In this document: positions 8,452 to 17,256 of the stretch, piece by piece
How the letters are laid out: each line of letters begins with the position of its first letter
How positions within the stretch are numbered: position 1 is the first letter of the stretch
NCBI RefSeq assembly: GCF_029714425.1
Contig: NZ_CP121668.1
Location: 2,315,501-2,379,500 of the forward strand
Length of the DNA: 64,000 bases
Direction of reading: 5' to 3'
Source of the DNA: Bradyrhizobium sp. CB2312
GTDB taxonomy: Bacteria > Pseudomonadota > Alphaproteobacteria > Rhizobiales > Xanthobacteraceae
The notes under the pieces: model-generated
What the model was told of the DNA's origin: nothing
The model's database searches: none
Seen by the model: only the letters and a program-made list of their open reading frames with translations
Program-made: the position numbers and the translations under genes

Positions 8452-9165
8452 ATGGCCGGACGCTCGAAGATTTTTCTGCTCTGTCATGGCGCATGGTCCG
8501 GCGGATGGTCCTGGAAGAAGATGCATCCGCTGATGGCACAGTCCGGTCACCGCCTGGTGACGCCGACCTATACCGGGCTCGGCGAGCGTGAACATCTCGC
8601 CAGTCCCGCAGTCGATCTCGACACCCACATCCAGGACATCCTGAACGTCATCAAGTTCGAGGACTTTCGCGATGTCGTGCTGCTGGGGCACAGCTATGGC
8701 GGCATGGTTGCAACCGGTGTCGCCGATCGTGCGCGCGGATATGTATCGCAGCTGATCTATCTCGACGCCTTCGTGCCGCGCGACGGCCAGTCGCTGTTCG
8801 ACCTGCACGAAGGCGGCCGCGAGCCTATGAGCAAGGCGGCGGCCGCAGGTGATGGCTACCGTGTCCCGCCAAACCCGCCGCCGGCGGATACGCCGCAAGC
8901 CGATCTCCGCTGGCTCGATGAGCGCCGCGTCGACATGCCGATCAAATGCCTCGAGACGAAGCTGAAGCTCACGCATGGCGAGCCGTCGATGCCGCGCAGC
9001 TACATCTATTGCAAACGCATCCCGCCGGGCGATGTGTTCGGGCAATTCGCCAAGCGCGCGAAGAGCGAAGATGGCTGGCGCTATTTCGAGCTCGACGCCA
9101 GCCACGCGCCGAATGTCACGGCGCCGGAGGCATTGATGGGTGTGTTGAACGAGATCGTCGCTTAG
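8452..9165 (+). CDS. Alpha/beta hydrolase of the plant-methylesterase/hydroxynitrile-lyase-like group
   Basis: A 237-residue cytoplasmic hydrolase with no signal peptide. Visible motifs are the oxyanion loop CHGAWSGGWSW near residue 10, the nucleophile elbow GHSYGG (Ser about 81), YLDAFVPRDGQS after strand 6, and the C-terminal histidine in DASHAPNVTAPE. The HGAW start and YLDAFVP segment are typical of the small esterase group that includes salicylate methylesterases and hydroxynitrile lyases. The actual substrate is unknown. The promoter holds an inverted repeat at 8419-8442. Confidence 0.85.
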   Translation: MAGRSKIFLLCHGAWSGGWSWKKMHPLMAQSGHRLVTPTYTGLGEREHLASPAVDLDTHIQDILNVIKFEDFRDVVLLGHSYGGMVATGVADRARGYVSQLIYLDAFVPRDGQSLFDLHEGGREPMSKAAAAGDGYRVPPNPPPADTPQADLRWLDERRVDMPIKCLETKLKLTHGEPSMPRSYIYCKRIPPGDVFGQFAKRAKSEDGWRYFELDASHAPNVTAPEALMGVLNEIVA

Positions 9166-9174
9166 CCCACGCCC

Positions 9175-9277
9175 GTCATTCCGGGGCGCGACGCAGTCGC
9201 GAACCCGGAATCCATTTCTCCACCGTCGCTGCCGCCCGATGGATTCCGGGCTCTCGCTTCGCGAGCCCCGGAATGAC
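9175..9277. repeat. Palindromic intergenic element, family B copy 1
   Basis: A long imperfect palindrome with outer arms GTCATTCCGGGGCGCGAC and GAGCCCCGGAATGAC and inner arms CCCGGAATCCAT and ATGGATTCCGGG. Further copies are at 21408-21507, 28274-28370, 47671-47750 and 54343-54443. It follows the hydrolase gene and lies between it and the convergent rnpB. Confidence 0.88.
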
Positions 9278-9313
9278 ACCGTTTGAATGACCGCTCGCCG
9301 GGCCAAAATTGGT

Positions 9314-9345
9314 GAGGGGTCCGATGCACTAGCATCGAACCCCTC
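9314..9345 (-). terminator. Probable rnpB terminator hairpin
   Basis: GAGGGGTCCGATGC (9314-9327) and GCATCGAACCCCTC (9332-9345) form a 14-bp stem with one wobble pair and a four-base loop, about 75 bases beyond the 3' end of rnpB. On the minus strand it is followed by a short run containing ATTTTGG. The stem is strong but the U tract is weak. Confidence 0.55.
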
Positions 9346-9360
9346 GTCGCTTCTTGGTAA

Positions 9361-9413
9361 GACGCGTTTTCCTCACGCGAACCGGAAAACCACTTCGCTC
9401 GAAAACGCTTTAG
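9361..9413. repeat. Short repeat, family C copy 1
   Basis: The stretch beginning GACGCGTTTTCCTCACGCGA and ending GAAAACGCTTTA is nearly the same as 47860-47911, which begins GACGCGTTTTCTCGCGCGAA and ends GAAAACGCTTTT. Each is itself an imperfect palindrome (ACGCGTTTTC against GAAAACGCTT). No gene is encoded. Confidence 0.6.
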
Positions 9414-9416
9414 AAT

Positions 9417-9847
9417 ATCAGCCGGCCTGTAAGCCGGGTTCTGTAGGGCACCGTCCGCTTGCGCGAACGATACGTGACGGCCATTCCTCTGGGACCATGT
9501 TTGCACATGGCCTCGAGCAACCTACCCGGACGGCGGGCCTGACATCGCCCCGCGGCGTTATCGCTTTCGCGAACAGCCCGCTACGCCGTCCCTATTCGGT
9601 TTTGCTCCCGGTGGGGTTTACCATGCCGGCCCCGTTGCCGGCGCCGCGGTGCGCTCTTACCGCACCTTTTCACCCTTACCTCGCCGAAGCCCCGAAGGGG
9701 CGAAGGCAGGCGGTTCGTTCTCTGTGGCACTTTCCCTGGGGTTGCCCCCGCCGGACGTTATCCGGCACCGCATGTCAAGGGAGCCCGGACTTTCCTCCCC
9801 GGCGGCCTTTCGGCACCTGCCGGAGCGGCCGTCCGGCCGACTGACGG
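9417..9847 (-). ncRNA. rnpB: RNase P RNA, bacterial type A
   Basis: This is the catalytic RNA of RNase P, which removes the 5' leaders of tRNA precursors together with the RnpA protein. The minus strand carries the universal segment GAGGAAAGTCCGGGCTCC (plus positions about 9781-9798) and the 3' segment ACAGAACCCGGCTTACAGG (about 9425-9443). The ends pair to form helix P1: TCAGTCGGCC at the 5' end with GGCCGGCTGA at the 3' end, with one G-U pair. These pairings set the ends to within a few bases. The length of about 430 nt is normal for alphaproteobacteria. Weak open frames across this region are not genes. Confidence 0.95.
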
Positions 9848-9928
9848 GATTAGGCATGGAGCATTTGTGACGGTTCCGTCAAGCCGAGATCGCCGCGCAC
9901 GCCGCGGCCAAATAATTTATCCTGAAGA

Positions 9929-9955
9929 TGTCGTTTGGAGCGTGCCCCGTTCGAC
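9929..9955 (+). promoter_or_regulatory. Candidate ECF42-type promoter
   Basis: TGTCGT (9929-9934) is followed after 17 bases by CGAC (9952-9955), 39 bases before the DGPF gene start. As I recall the published work on ECF42 sigma factors in Streptomyces, they use a -35 of TGTCGA and a -10 of CG(A/T)C in front of DGPF genes. One base of the -35 differs here. The assignment is inference from motif and context. Confidence 0.45.
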
Positions 9956-9994
9956 TGGATGTCGGCGATCCAGCCGAGCAACAGGAGTGAAGCG

Positions 9995-10348
9995 ATGCAG
10001 TATCTGCTGCTGATCTATCGGAACGAAGCGGAATTGAGCGAGATGACCCCCGCAGACCGTCAGGCAATGTCGGCGGAGTATGGCACTTACACGCAGGCCA
10101 TCGTCCAGAGCGGCCATTTCAAGGCCGGTGACGGGCTTCAGCCGACCTCGACGGCAACCACCGTGCGCGTGCGTGACGGCAAGACAATGACGACCGACGG
10201 TCCGTTCGCGGAGACCCGCGAGCAGCTCGGCGGCTATTATCTGGTCGAGGCCAAGGATCTCGACACCGCCATTGGTCTCGCCGCGCGGATCCCGGGGGCC
10301 AGGGAGGGGTCAATCGAGATCAGGCCGGTCATGATCTACAACAAGTGA
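9995..10348 (+). CDS. DGPF/YCII-related domain protein
   Basis: A 117-residue protein of the YCII-related fold (dimeric ferredoxin-like). It starts MQYLLLIYRNEAE, typical of the family, and carries the diagnostic DGPFAETREQLGGYY segment, with D68-F71 as the DGPF motif. ATG at 9995 has an AGGAG site nine bases upstream. Its stop overlaps the start of the next gene, an ECF sigma factor, in GTGA, so the two are translationally coupled. DGPF genes are the usual partners and targets of ECF42 sigma factors. The biochemical role of the protein is unknown. Confidence 0.9.
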   Translation: MQYLLLIYRNEAELSEMTPADRQAMSAEYGTYTQAIVQSGHFKAGDGLQPTSTATTVRVRDGKTMTTDGPFAETREQLGGYYLVEAKDLDTAIGLAARIPGAREGSIEIRPVMIYNK

Positions 10349-11580
10349 TCTCGCCTCGCGACATCGAGACGATCTTCCGCGACGAGGCGGGCCGGGCACT
10401 GGCCACGCTGATCCGCCTCGTCGGCGATTTCGATCTGGCCGAGGACGCGCTCCAGGAGGCCTTTGCGGTCGCGCTGGAGCGCTGGAGCCTGTGCGAGATT
10501 CCGGACAATCCACGCGCCTGGCTGGTCAATGTCGCGCGGAACAAGGCGATCGACCGCGTCCGCCGGCAGGCCGTCTTCCGCGGCAAGCAGCAGGCGCTGG
10601 TGCACGAACTCGAGCTGAATGCGCAAGGGACCGACGAGCCGCCTGCAATGCTCGACGACGACGAGCTGCGGCTGATCTTCACCTGCTGCCATCCCGCGTT
10701 CGCGCCCGAGGTGCAGGTCGCGCTGACGTTGCGCACCGTCTGCGGGCTCTCGACCGCGCAGGTCGCGCGCGCCTTTCTCGTCAGCGAGGAGGCGATGGCG
10801 CAGCGCCTCGTCCGCGCCAAGCAGAAGATCAGGCTTGCTGGCATTCCCTATGAGGTGCCCGAACGCGACACCCTGGTGCCGCGGCTCGATGGCGTGCTCA
10901 CCGTGATCTATCTGGTCTTCACCGAAGGCTATGTCGCGACCTCGGGTGCGGATCTGATGCGGCCCGATCTCGCGGTCGAAGCCATCCGGCTCGGCCGCCT
11001 GCTCGACCGGCTGATGCCGGATCGCGCCGGCATCAAGGGCCTGCTGGCGTTGATGCTGCTGCACGATGCGCGCAGCGCCGGGCGCGAGACGGCGGCCGGC
11101 GACATCGTGCTGCTCGAGGAACAGGATCGTTCGCTGTGGGACCGCGCGCAGATCGAGGAGGGCCTGCGCCTGGTAGACGATGCGCTGCGCCTACCCGGCC
11201 GGCCGCAGGCCTATGCGGTGCAGGCCGCGATCGCCGCGCTGCATGCGCGCGCGGCAAGTTTTGACGAGACCGACTGGCCGCAGATCGCCGGGCTCTACGA
11301 GGTGCTGCTGCGCATCAGCCCGTCACCGGTGATCGAGCTCAACCATGCCGCGGCGGTGTCGATGGTCGATGGCCCGGCACGCGCGCTCGATCTCGTCGAC
11401 GCGATCACCGCGCGCGGCGGGCTCAACGGCTATGAGCTGTTGCAGGCGGTGCGCGCCGATCTGCTGCGACGGCTGGAGCGGAAGGACGAGGCGCGCGAGG
11501 CGTATCTTCTCGCGACGGAGGCGACGCAGCTCGAGCCGCTGCGGCGGCTCTATGCGCGACGGGTGCGGGAGATGGGCTAG
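10345..11580 (+). CDS. ECF42-like RNA polymerase sigma factor with long C-terminal extension
   Basis: A 411-residue sigma factor. Region 2 is at residues about 10-75 (EDALQEAFAVALERW, then NPRAWLVNVARNKAIDRVRR). Region 4 is at about 110-160 (LRTVCGLSTAQVARAFLVSEEAMAQRLVRAKQKI). The extra 240 residues form a helical, TPR-like domain with the conserved EGYVATSG and RLLDRLMPD motifs, as in ECF42 proteins, which use this extension in place of an anti-sigma factor. No anti-sigma gene is present. The start is GTG at 10345, overlapping the DGPF stop by four bases. The stop shares the bases CTAG with the stop of the convergent gene. Confidence 0.9.
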   Translation: MISPRDIETIFRDEAGRALATLIRLVGDFDLAEDALQEAFAVALERWSLCEIPDNPRAWLVNVARNKAIDRVRRQAVFRGKQQALVHELELNAQGTDEPPAMLDDDELRLIFTCCHPAFAPEVQVALTLRTVCGLSTAQVARAFLVSEEAMAQRLVRAKQKIRLAGIPYEVPERDTLVPRLDGVLTVIYLVFTEGYVATSGADLMRPDLAVEAIRLGRLLDRLMPDRAGIKGLLALMLLHDARSAGRETAAGDIVLLEEQDRSLWDRAQIEEGLRLVDDALRLPGRPQAYAVQAAIAALHARAASFDETDWPQIAGLYEVLLRISPSPVIELNHAAAVSMVDGPARALDLVDAITARGGLNGYELLQAVRADLLRRLERKDEAREAYLLATEATQLEPLRRLYARRVREMG

Positions 11581-12599
11581 ATGCCGAGCGCGCTTTGATA
11601 GGCGAACAGGGCGGGCGCGCCGCCGGTGTGCAGGAAAATGACATCCTCGTCGTTGCGCCAACGTCCTTGGCGGATCATCGCGATCAGGCCGGCGAGCCCC
11701 TTGCCCGAATAGACGGGATCAAGCACAAGCGCCTCGGATTGTCCTGCCATCCGGATGGCTTCGATCGTGGCCTCGTGCGGCACCCCATAGGCTGGTCCGG
11801 CATGGCCGGCGACCACTTCGACCATGTCATCGTCGAAGCCTGCACCGAGCAGATCCGCCGCCTGCCGCGCAAGGGCCACCACATCGGAGCGGACCCGGGC
11901 GGGTTCGGCATCGATATCAATCCCGACTATTCGCGTGTCCGGCATGGCTGCGGCCGCGCCAACGACGAGACCAGCCTGCGTACCGGCACTTCCCGTGCAA
12001 TGCACGATCGCGGCCGGCTTGAAGCCCGATAGCGCCGCCTGCTGCTCGATTTCGCAGATGGTCGTGGCGTAAGCAACCGCACCCAGTGCATTCGAAACGC
12101 CGTAAGGCACGAAATACGGCCTGCGTCCCTGCGTCCGGAGATCGTCGACGAGCGCGCGGATGGCGGCATTGCGATCGCCGGTCCACGGCACGTCGTGCAG
12201 CTGCGCGCCGAACAGCCGATTGAGAAAGGCGTTGCCCGAGGTCTCGTATTCCGGCGTCGGCGGCGCGAGCCGGCCGTGATAAACGGCCAGATGACAGGGG
12301 AGGCCGAGCTTGGCGGCAACTGCCGCAACCTGTCGCTGGCTGTTCGATTGCACGACGCCACCCGAGACGATCGTATCGGCGCCGTTTGAAACGGCGTCGT
12401 GCAGGACGTAGTCGAGCTTGCGCAACTTGTTGCCGCCGAATCCGAGTCCGGTCGCATCGTCGCGTTTGACCCACAGTCGCGGCCCGCCGAGATGGGCCGT
12501 CAGCCGCTTCATCGGCTCGAGTGGCGTCGGAAGATCGGCGAGGCCCAGGCGCGGAAAGGCGGCGAGGCGGTTAATCAGCACTTTGCGATCAATCTGCAT
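11577..12599 (-). CDS. PLP-dependent D-cysteine desulfhydrase-like enzyme (ACC deaminase family fold)
   Basis: A 340-residue tryptophan-synthase-beta-fold enzyme. The PLP lysine is K58 in FGGNKLRKLDY and the conserved SN pair is at 85-86 (GGVVQSNSQRQ). ACC deaminases carry Glu and Leu at two active-site positions (E295 and L322 in studied enzymes). Here the matching residues are S298 (DPVYSGKG) and T325 (HTGGAPALFAY), the pattern of D-cysteine desulfhydrases, which turn D-cysteine into pyruvate, sulfide and ammonia. ACC deaminase activity, of interest in plant-associated bacteria, is therefore unlikely. The gene is convergent with the sigma factor and shares its stop bases. ATG at 12599 fits the family N-terminus. 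Confidence 0.85.
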   Translation of the reverse strand: MQIDRKVLINRLAAFPRLGLADLPTPLEPMKRLTAHLGGPRLWVKRDDATGLGFGGNKLRKLDYVLHDAVSNGADTIVSGGVVQSNSQRQVAAVAAKLGLPCHLAVYHGRLAPPTPEYETSGNAFLNRLFGAQLHDVPWTGDRNAAIRALVDDLRTQGRRPYFVPYGVSNALGAVAYATTICEIEQQAALSGFKPAAIVHCTGSAGTQAGLVVGAAAAMPDTRIVGIDIDAEPARVRSDVVALARQAADLLGAGFDDDMVEVVAGHAGPAYGVPHEATIEAIRMAGQSEALVLDPVYSGKGLAGLIAMIRQGRWRNDEDVIFLHTGGAPALFAYQSALGI

Positions 12600-12730
12600 C
12601 GGGTCGTTCGTCCCGCTCGGAGCCGATCGTCGGACGATAGCCCGGCGGTAGGAGTTGCAGCAGCGATCGCGCGATCACTTTCAAGCGAACTGCGGGGAAG
12701 GAAATCCTGTCGCGACGGAGCGCAAGAGCG

Positions 12731-13516
12731 CTACTTCGAAGCCAGCGTGGTCGCTCCGTCCGCCGGCAGGCTCGCCAGCAGCGCCTGCAAGGTCGACAGC
12801 GTCGAATGGTCCGCGACGCCATCGAGCCGCGCCGGGCGGAAATGGCGCTGGAACGCGGTGATCACTTCCATCGTCGCGGCGTCGTATTTGCCGGTCAGCG
12901 GCACGCCGTAGCCGTACTTCGCAAGGGCCTGCTGCATGCTCAGCACCGCGTCGCTGATGGTGCCGAGCATCAGGCTCTCGCCGCGCACGACCGGTGCGGG
13001 CGTCACCCAGTGACCGACGCCGGAATTGGCCAGCGAATGCCACGGAAATTTCTCGCCCGGATCCTTCTTGCGCGCGGGCGCGACGTCGGAATGGCCAAGC
13101 ACGCGTTGCGACGGCACTTTTCGCCGCAGCATGATGCCGCGGCACAGCGCGATCACGGCGGCGATCTGGCGCAGCGGAAACTCCGGATAGCCCCAGTCGT
13201 GGCCGCGATTGACGATCTCGATGCCGATCGAGCAGGAATTGACGTCGTCCTCGCCGGCCCAGGACGCGACGCCGGCGTGCCAGGCGCGCTTGACCTCGGG
13301 CACGCATTGCACGATGCGGCCGTCCTCCAGCACGACGTAATGTGCCGACACCTCGGTGCCCGCCGTGCACAGCCGCGCCAGCGCGCCCTCGACGTCGGGC
13401 ATGCCGGTGTAGTGCAGCACGATCATGTCCGGCTGCCGTCCCTTGTTGCGCTCGCCGTAATTGGGCGAAGGGATGATGTCGGAGACGATCGAGGAATCCG
13501 GGTCGAACGTCCGCAT
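12731..13516 (-). CDS. N-acetylmuramoyl-L-alanine amidase (AmiD type) with peptidoglycan-binding domain
   Basis: The Amidase_2 domain covers residues about 15-155 and carries probable zinc ligands H35 (LHYTGM), H142 (GHSDVAPARKKDPG) and D152. A peptidoglycan-binding domain follows at about 190-250 (MQQALAKYGY, ITAFQRHF). It would cut the amide bond between MurNAc and L-Ala, or act on anhydro-muropeptides. ATG at 13516 places the start just before the domain. ATG at 13591 or a TTG further up would add a low-complexity leader, and there is no strong ribosome site to decide. No signal peptide is seen from 13516, so it may be cytoplasmic and act in recycling. It lies divergently upstream of the dcw cluster. 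Confidence 0.85.
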   Translation of the reverse strand: MRTFDPDSSIVSDIIPSPNYGERNKGRQPDMIVLHYTGMPDVEGALARLCTAGTEVSAHYVVLEDGRIVQCVPEVKRAWHAGVASWAGEDDVNSCSIGIEIVNRGHDWGYPEFPLRQIAAVIALCRGIMLRRKVPSQRVLGHSDVAPARKKDPGEKFPWHSLANSGVGHWVTPAPVVRGESLMLGTISDAVLSMQQALAKYGYGVPLTGKYDAATMEVITAFQRHFRPARLDGVADHSTLSTLQALLASLPADGATTLASK

Positions 13517-14039
13517 GTTCGCCGCGGCCTTGGGAACCGGGAGAACGCGTTGACGCTTCGAATCAGACGGTGTTGACGAACCGGACGGCATGGACAGCTC
13601 AGATCGAACGAGAGTGGGCCAAGCCCTTCTCTTTACTATTCCTTTACCCTCCGCCGTGCGCAATCGCGCGACGCGGTTAACGGATGCATTTTGGCCGGGT
13701 GTGTGGATGCAGCATCACTGCCCAGTCGCCCTACCTTACGCCCGACACCTTTTCGAGTTGTAACGGGCCGATCAACGCTTTCTTAACGCTAAGGGCCGTT
13801 ACTGAGGGATGAAGAGCCGACCCGCGTCCGGAGGCGGCCAAAGCGTATTTTTGGCTCGAAATCCCATGGCTGCCCGACAAATTCCACTGGGAACTCTGGG
13901 TTTGCAGCCCGGGACGACGGGGCTCGGTAAGCATGTTGGACTGGGGCTTTGTCGTGGAACCGCCGCGACGCGGAATCATTCGAGGCGTGATGGGCTGGTT
14001 CGCCCCCGATCTGGCGTGGTCGTTCGGCAGGCGTGGCGC
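13517..14039. other. Divergent control region between amidase and the dcw cluster
   Basis: About 520 bases without a clear gene. The part near 13620-13700 is relatively AT-rich (TTTACTATTCCTTTACC) and could hold the amidase promoter. The part near 13750-13800 contains TTCTTAACGCTAAGG and probably the promoter of rsmH. No mraZ gene, which often begins this cluster in other bacteria, is present. The frame that runs into rsmH from 13809 looks like an out-of-family extension. The only other candidate is the 36-residue ORF at 13933. Confidence 0.6.
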
Positions 14040-14043
14040 ATGA
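13933..14043 (+). CDS. Possible 36-residue ORF overlapping the rsmH start
   Basis: ATG at 13933 opens 36 codons beginning [20 protein letters not shown] and ending FGRRGA. The TGA stop overlaps the rsmH ATG as ATGA, the classic geometry of translational coupling. No clear Shine-Dalgarno and no known family were found. It may be a small coupling ORF or chance. Confidence 0.3.
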   Translation: MLDWGFVVEPPRRGIIRGVMGWFAPDLAWSFGRRGA

Positions 14044-15029
14044 GCACCGCTCCTCACATTCCCGTGCTCGGCCGCGAGGCGATCGATCATCTCGCGCCGC
14101 GCGCAGGCGGGATCTATGTCGATGCCACCTTCGGCGCCGGCGGTTACAGCCGCGGCATTCTCGACGTGCCGGGAACCCGACTCATTGCGATCGACCGCGA
14201 CCGCACCGCGATCGCGGGCGGTGCCGAGCTGGTCGAGCGTTCCGCCGGCAGGCTGACGCTGGTCGAGGACCGGTTCTCCAACCTCGCCGAGGTCTGCGCG
14301 GCCCACGGCATTGAGGCCGTCGACGGCGTCGTGATGGATGTCGGCGTGTCCTCGATGCAGCTCGACCAGGCCGGGCGCGGCTTCTCCTTCCGTCTCGACG
14401 GTCCGCTCGACATGCGCATGGCGCAGACGGGCCCGACCGCGGCCGATGTCGTCGCGCGTGCCTCGGAAAGCGATCTCGCCGACATCATTTATCTGTTCGG
14501 CGAGGAGCGGCATTCGCGCCGCGTCGCCCGCGCCATCGTCGCTGACCGGCAGGAGACGCCGTTCACGACCACGCGCGCGCTCGCAGACCTCGTCGGCAGG
14601 GTCGTGCGTTCCAAACCCGGCGACATTCACCCGGCGACGCGGACGTTCCAGGCGCTGCGCATCTTCGTCAACGAGGAGCTCGAGGAACTCCAGACCGCGC
14701 TCGCCGCGGCCGAGCGCGTGCTCAAGCCCGGCGGCCGCCTCGTGGTGGTCTCGTTCCATTCGCTGGAAGACCGCATCGTCAAGAATTTCCTCGCCGAGCG
14801 CTCCAAGACCGGCGGCGGCTCGCGGCATCTGCCGGAAGTGGCGCAGACCGCGCCGAGTTTCCAGCTGCTGACGCGGCGTCCCGTGGTCGCCGGCGAGCAA
14901 GAAGTAGCGAACAATCCGCGCGCGCGTTCGGCAAAGCTGCGCGCCGCCGAGCGCACCTCGGCGCCCGCGCATGACGACAGCGAGCCATCGTCCTGGCCAA
15001 AGCTCTCCGACGTGATGAGAGGCGGCTAG
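14040..15029 (+). CDS. rsmH: 16S rRNA (cytosine1402-N4)-methyltransferase
   Basis: RsmH (MraW) methylates N4 of C1402 in 16S rRNA using SAM and is the first dcw gene here. The 329-residue protein has the N-terminal [13 protein letters not shown], the SAM loop [27 protein letters not shown], and [18 protein letters not shown], all typical of the family. The C-terminal [15 protein letters not shown] motif is also present. ATG at 14040 is chosen because family homology begins there; the open frame reaches back to 13809 without recognisable sequence. ftsL follows after three bases. Confidence 0.95.
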   Translation: MSTAPHIPVLGREAIDHLAPRAGGIYVDATFGAGGYSRGILDVPGTRLIAIDRDRTAIAGGAELVERSAGRLTLVEDRFSNLAEVCAAHGIEAVDGVVMDVGVSSMQLDQAGRGFSFRLDGPLDMRMAQTGPTAADVVARASESDLADIIYLFGEERHSRRVARAIVADRQETPFTTTRALADLVGRVVRSKPGDIHPATRTFQALRIFVNEELEELQTALAAAERVLKPGGRLVVVSFHSLEDRIVKNFLAERSKTGGGSRHLPEVAQTAPSFQLLTRRPVVAGEQEVANNPRARSAKLRAAERTSAPAHDDSEPSSWPKLSDVMRGG

Positions 15030-15032
15030 CGC

Positions 15033-15425
15033 ATGCGCATCATCCACCTCCTCGTCATCGGCGCGCTGATCTTCGCGGCGGCCTATGTCTACCGGATCAA
15101 GATGGACTCTACGGCGCGCACCGAGAAGGTGCTGCGGCTGCATGCGGAGATCCGCGAGCAGCGCGACGCGATCGCAGCGCTCCGCTCCGAATGGGCCAAG
15201 CTCGATGCGCCCTTGCGCCTGCAGGGCCTGTCCGAGCGGCATCTGCCGCTCAAGCCCGTCAACGGCACGCAATATGACTCCCTGAAGAACCTGCCGGAGC
15301 GACCGCCGCGGATGTTCAGGCCGGGCGAGACGGATCCGATCGGGGCCATGCTCAACACCATCGAGGCCGCGAGCGATCCTGCTAGCGTGACGGGCTCCGT
15401 GCCTCGCCCTGAGGACAAGCAATGA
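15033..15425 (+). CDS. ftsL: Cell division protein FtsL-like
   Basis: A 130-residue bitopic membrane protein between rsmH and ftsI, the usual place of ftsL. It has a single N-terminal helix (IIHLLVIGALIFAAAYVY, residues 3-20), then a periplasmic coiled coil (about 30-60, TEKVLRLHAEIREQRDAIAA) and a Pro-rich disordered end. FtsL forms a complex with FtsQ and an FtsB-type protein that activates FtsW-FtsI. Sequence similarity in this family is low, so the call rests on size, topology and position. The stop overlaps the ftsI start by four bases (ATGA). Confidence 0.85.
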   Translation: MRIIHLLVIGALIFAAAYVYRIKMDSTARTEKVLRLHAEIREQRDAIAALRSEWAKLDAPLRLQGLSERHLPLKPVNGTQYDSLKNLPERPPRMFRPGETDPIGAMLNTIEAASDPASVTGSVPRPEDKQ

Positions 15426-17173
15426 GCCCGGCGACGCCCGCAAAACCCATGCAAAAGACCGAGCCTTGGCGGCAGCGGCTGATCCGCAGCCTGCTCTACG
15501 GGCGCAATGTCGACCGTGCCGCGAAAGCGCGCGCGCGCGTCGGCCTTGCGATGCTTGCCTTTGCCTCGGTCTATCTCCTGATCGGCGGCCGTCTCGTGAT
15601 GTTCGCGATCGGCGCCGACGCCCATGGCGCGCGCCGTGCCGCCGCGCAGGAGGTGGTCGCGACCGCACGCCCCGACATCGTCGACCGCAACGGCGCGATC
15701 CTCGCAACCGACGTCAAGGCCGCGAGCCTGTTCGGCGAGCCGCGCCGCATCATCGACAAGGACGAGGCGATCGAGCTTCTGACCGCCACCGTATCCGACC
15801 TCGACGAGGCCGAGGTGCGCGAGCGCCTGAAGACGCGCAAGGGCTTCGTCTGGCTTAAGCGCGAGGTCACGGCGAAGCAGCAGCAGGACATCCACAAGCT
15901 CGGCATTCCCGGCATCGGCTTCCTGCGCGAGAACAAGCGCGTCTATCCGACCGGCAACGAGGTCGCCCACCTCATTGGTCTCGTCAACATCGACAACCAG
16001 GGCATCGCCGGCATGGAGAAATGGCTCGACAATCAGGGCCTCGCCGATCTCCATCGCGCCGGCTTCGCCACCGACCGGCTGCAGAAGCCGATCGAGCTCT
16101 CGATCGATCTGCGCGTCGAGCACGCGCTGCGCGACGAGCTGCTGAAAGCCAAGGAGAAGTTCCACGCCAAGGCGGCGTCCGGCATCGTCTCCAACGTCAA
16201 GACCGGCGAGCTCGTCGCCATGGTCTCCCTGCCGGATTTCGACCCCAACAATCCGAAGGAAGCGCACGACCCCGACCGCATCAACCGCCTGACCACCGGC
16301 GTCTACGAGATGGGCTCGACCTTCAAGGCGTTCACGCTGGCGATGGCGCTCGATTCCGGAAAGATCAATCTGAACTCGTCGTGGGATGCGCGCGGCAATC
16401 TGCACTACGGCAAGTTCACCATCCACGACAGCCATGCGCTCGGCCGTTTCATCAACACCAAGGAAGTGTTCACCTACTCGTCCAACATCGGTGCAGCGCG
16501 GATCGCGCTCGGCCAGGGTGTCGAGGCGCACAGAGCGTTCCTCGCCAAGATGGGGCAGTTGACGCGGCTGCGTACCGAGCTGCCGGAGAGCGCGGCGCCG
16601 CTGGTGCCGCGGCGCTGGGGTGAATTGAACACGGTGACCATCGCGTTCGGCCAGGGCATCTCGGTGGCGCCGCTGCAGGCGGTGATGGGCATCAATGCGC
16701 TGGTGAACGGCGGCTACCTGATTCCGCCGACCTTCATGAAGCGTACCGAAGAGGAAGCGGCCGCGATGGCCAAGCGGGTCATCAAGCCGGAGACCAGCGA
16801 CAAGATGCGGTTCCTGATGCGGCTCAATGCCGAAATCGGCACCGCCAAGACTGCCGACGTCAAGGGCTACTATGTCGGTGGCAAGACCGGCACGTCCGAG
16901 AAGGTCATCAACGGCCGCTATGCCAAGAAGCGGGTGCTGAACTCCTTCACCGCGATCATGCCCTGCGACGATCCGAAATATCAAATCCTGATCATGCTGG
17001 ACGAGCCGCAGGCGATTCCCGAGACGAAGGGTTTCATCACCTCGGGCTGGAACGCGGTGCCGACCGGCGGCAAGGTGATCGAGCGGATCGCCCCGCTTCT
17101 GGGCGTCGAGCCCCGGTTCGACCTGCCGCCGTCCGACCGCCTTATTCTTGCAGCATCCAGGACAACCCAGTAA
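15422..17173 (+). CDS. ftsI: Septal peptidoglycan transpeptidase (PBP3)
   Basis: A 583-residue class B penicillin-binding protein. It has one N-terminal membrane helix (about residues 40-62), a dimerisation domain (about 75-230) and a transpeptidase domain. The active-site motifs are S299-T-F-K302, S353-S-N355 and K488-T-G-T491. It cross-links septal peptidoglycan as partner of FtsW. ATG at 15422 overlaps the ftsL stop. The N-terminal cytoplasmic segment of about 40 residues is basic. All catalytic residues are present. Confidence 0.96.
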   Translation: MSPATPAKPMQKTEPWRQRLIRSLLYGRNVDRAAKARARVGLAMLAFASVYLLIGGRLVMFAIGADAHGARRAAAQEVVATARPDIVDRNGAILATDVKAASLFGEPRRIIDKDEAIELLTATVSDLDEAEVRERLKTRKGFVWLKREVTAKQQQDIHKLGIPGIGFLRENKRVYPTGNEVAHLIGLVNIDNQGIAGMEKWLDNQGLADLHRAGFATDRLQKPIELSIDLRVEHALRDELLKAKEKFHAKAASGIVSNVKTGELVAMVSLPDFDPNNPKEAHDPDRINRLTTGVYEMGSTFKAFTLAMALDSGKINLNSSWDARGNLHYGKFTIHDSHALGRFINTKEVFTYSSNIGAARIALGQGVEAHRAFLAKMGQLTRLRTELPESAAPLVPRRWGELNTVTIAFGQGISVAPLQAVMGINALVNGGYLIPPTFMKRTEEEAAAMAKRVIKPETSDKMRFLMRLNAEIGTAKTADVKGYYVGGKTGTSEKVINGRYAKKRVLNSFTAIMPCDDPKYQILIMLDEPQAIPETKGFITSGWNAVPTGGKVIERIAPLLGVEPRFDLPPSDRLILAASRTTQ

Positions 17174-17256
17174 TCAACTGGGGTGGCCATCGCCGGTGCT
17201 GATTCGGCTTTTCCTGACGATTCGGCTTTCCGGCGCGGCATGTCGACTGGACGACC

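Noticed and set aside
9287..9870. Several open frames across 9287-9870
   Set aside because: They lie over RNase P RNA, whose conserved core and P1 pairing are unmistakable.
11577..12599. ACC deaminase (acdS), tempting in a plant-associated bacterium
   Set aside because: The two positions that are Glu and Leu in ACC deaminases are S298 and T325 here, the D-cysteine desulfhydrase pattern.
13809..14039. A 77-residue N-terminal extension of RsmH
   Set aside because: The added residues match nothing in the family and the domain starts at the ATG at 14040.
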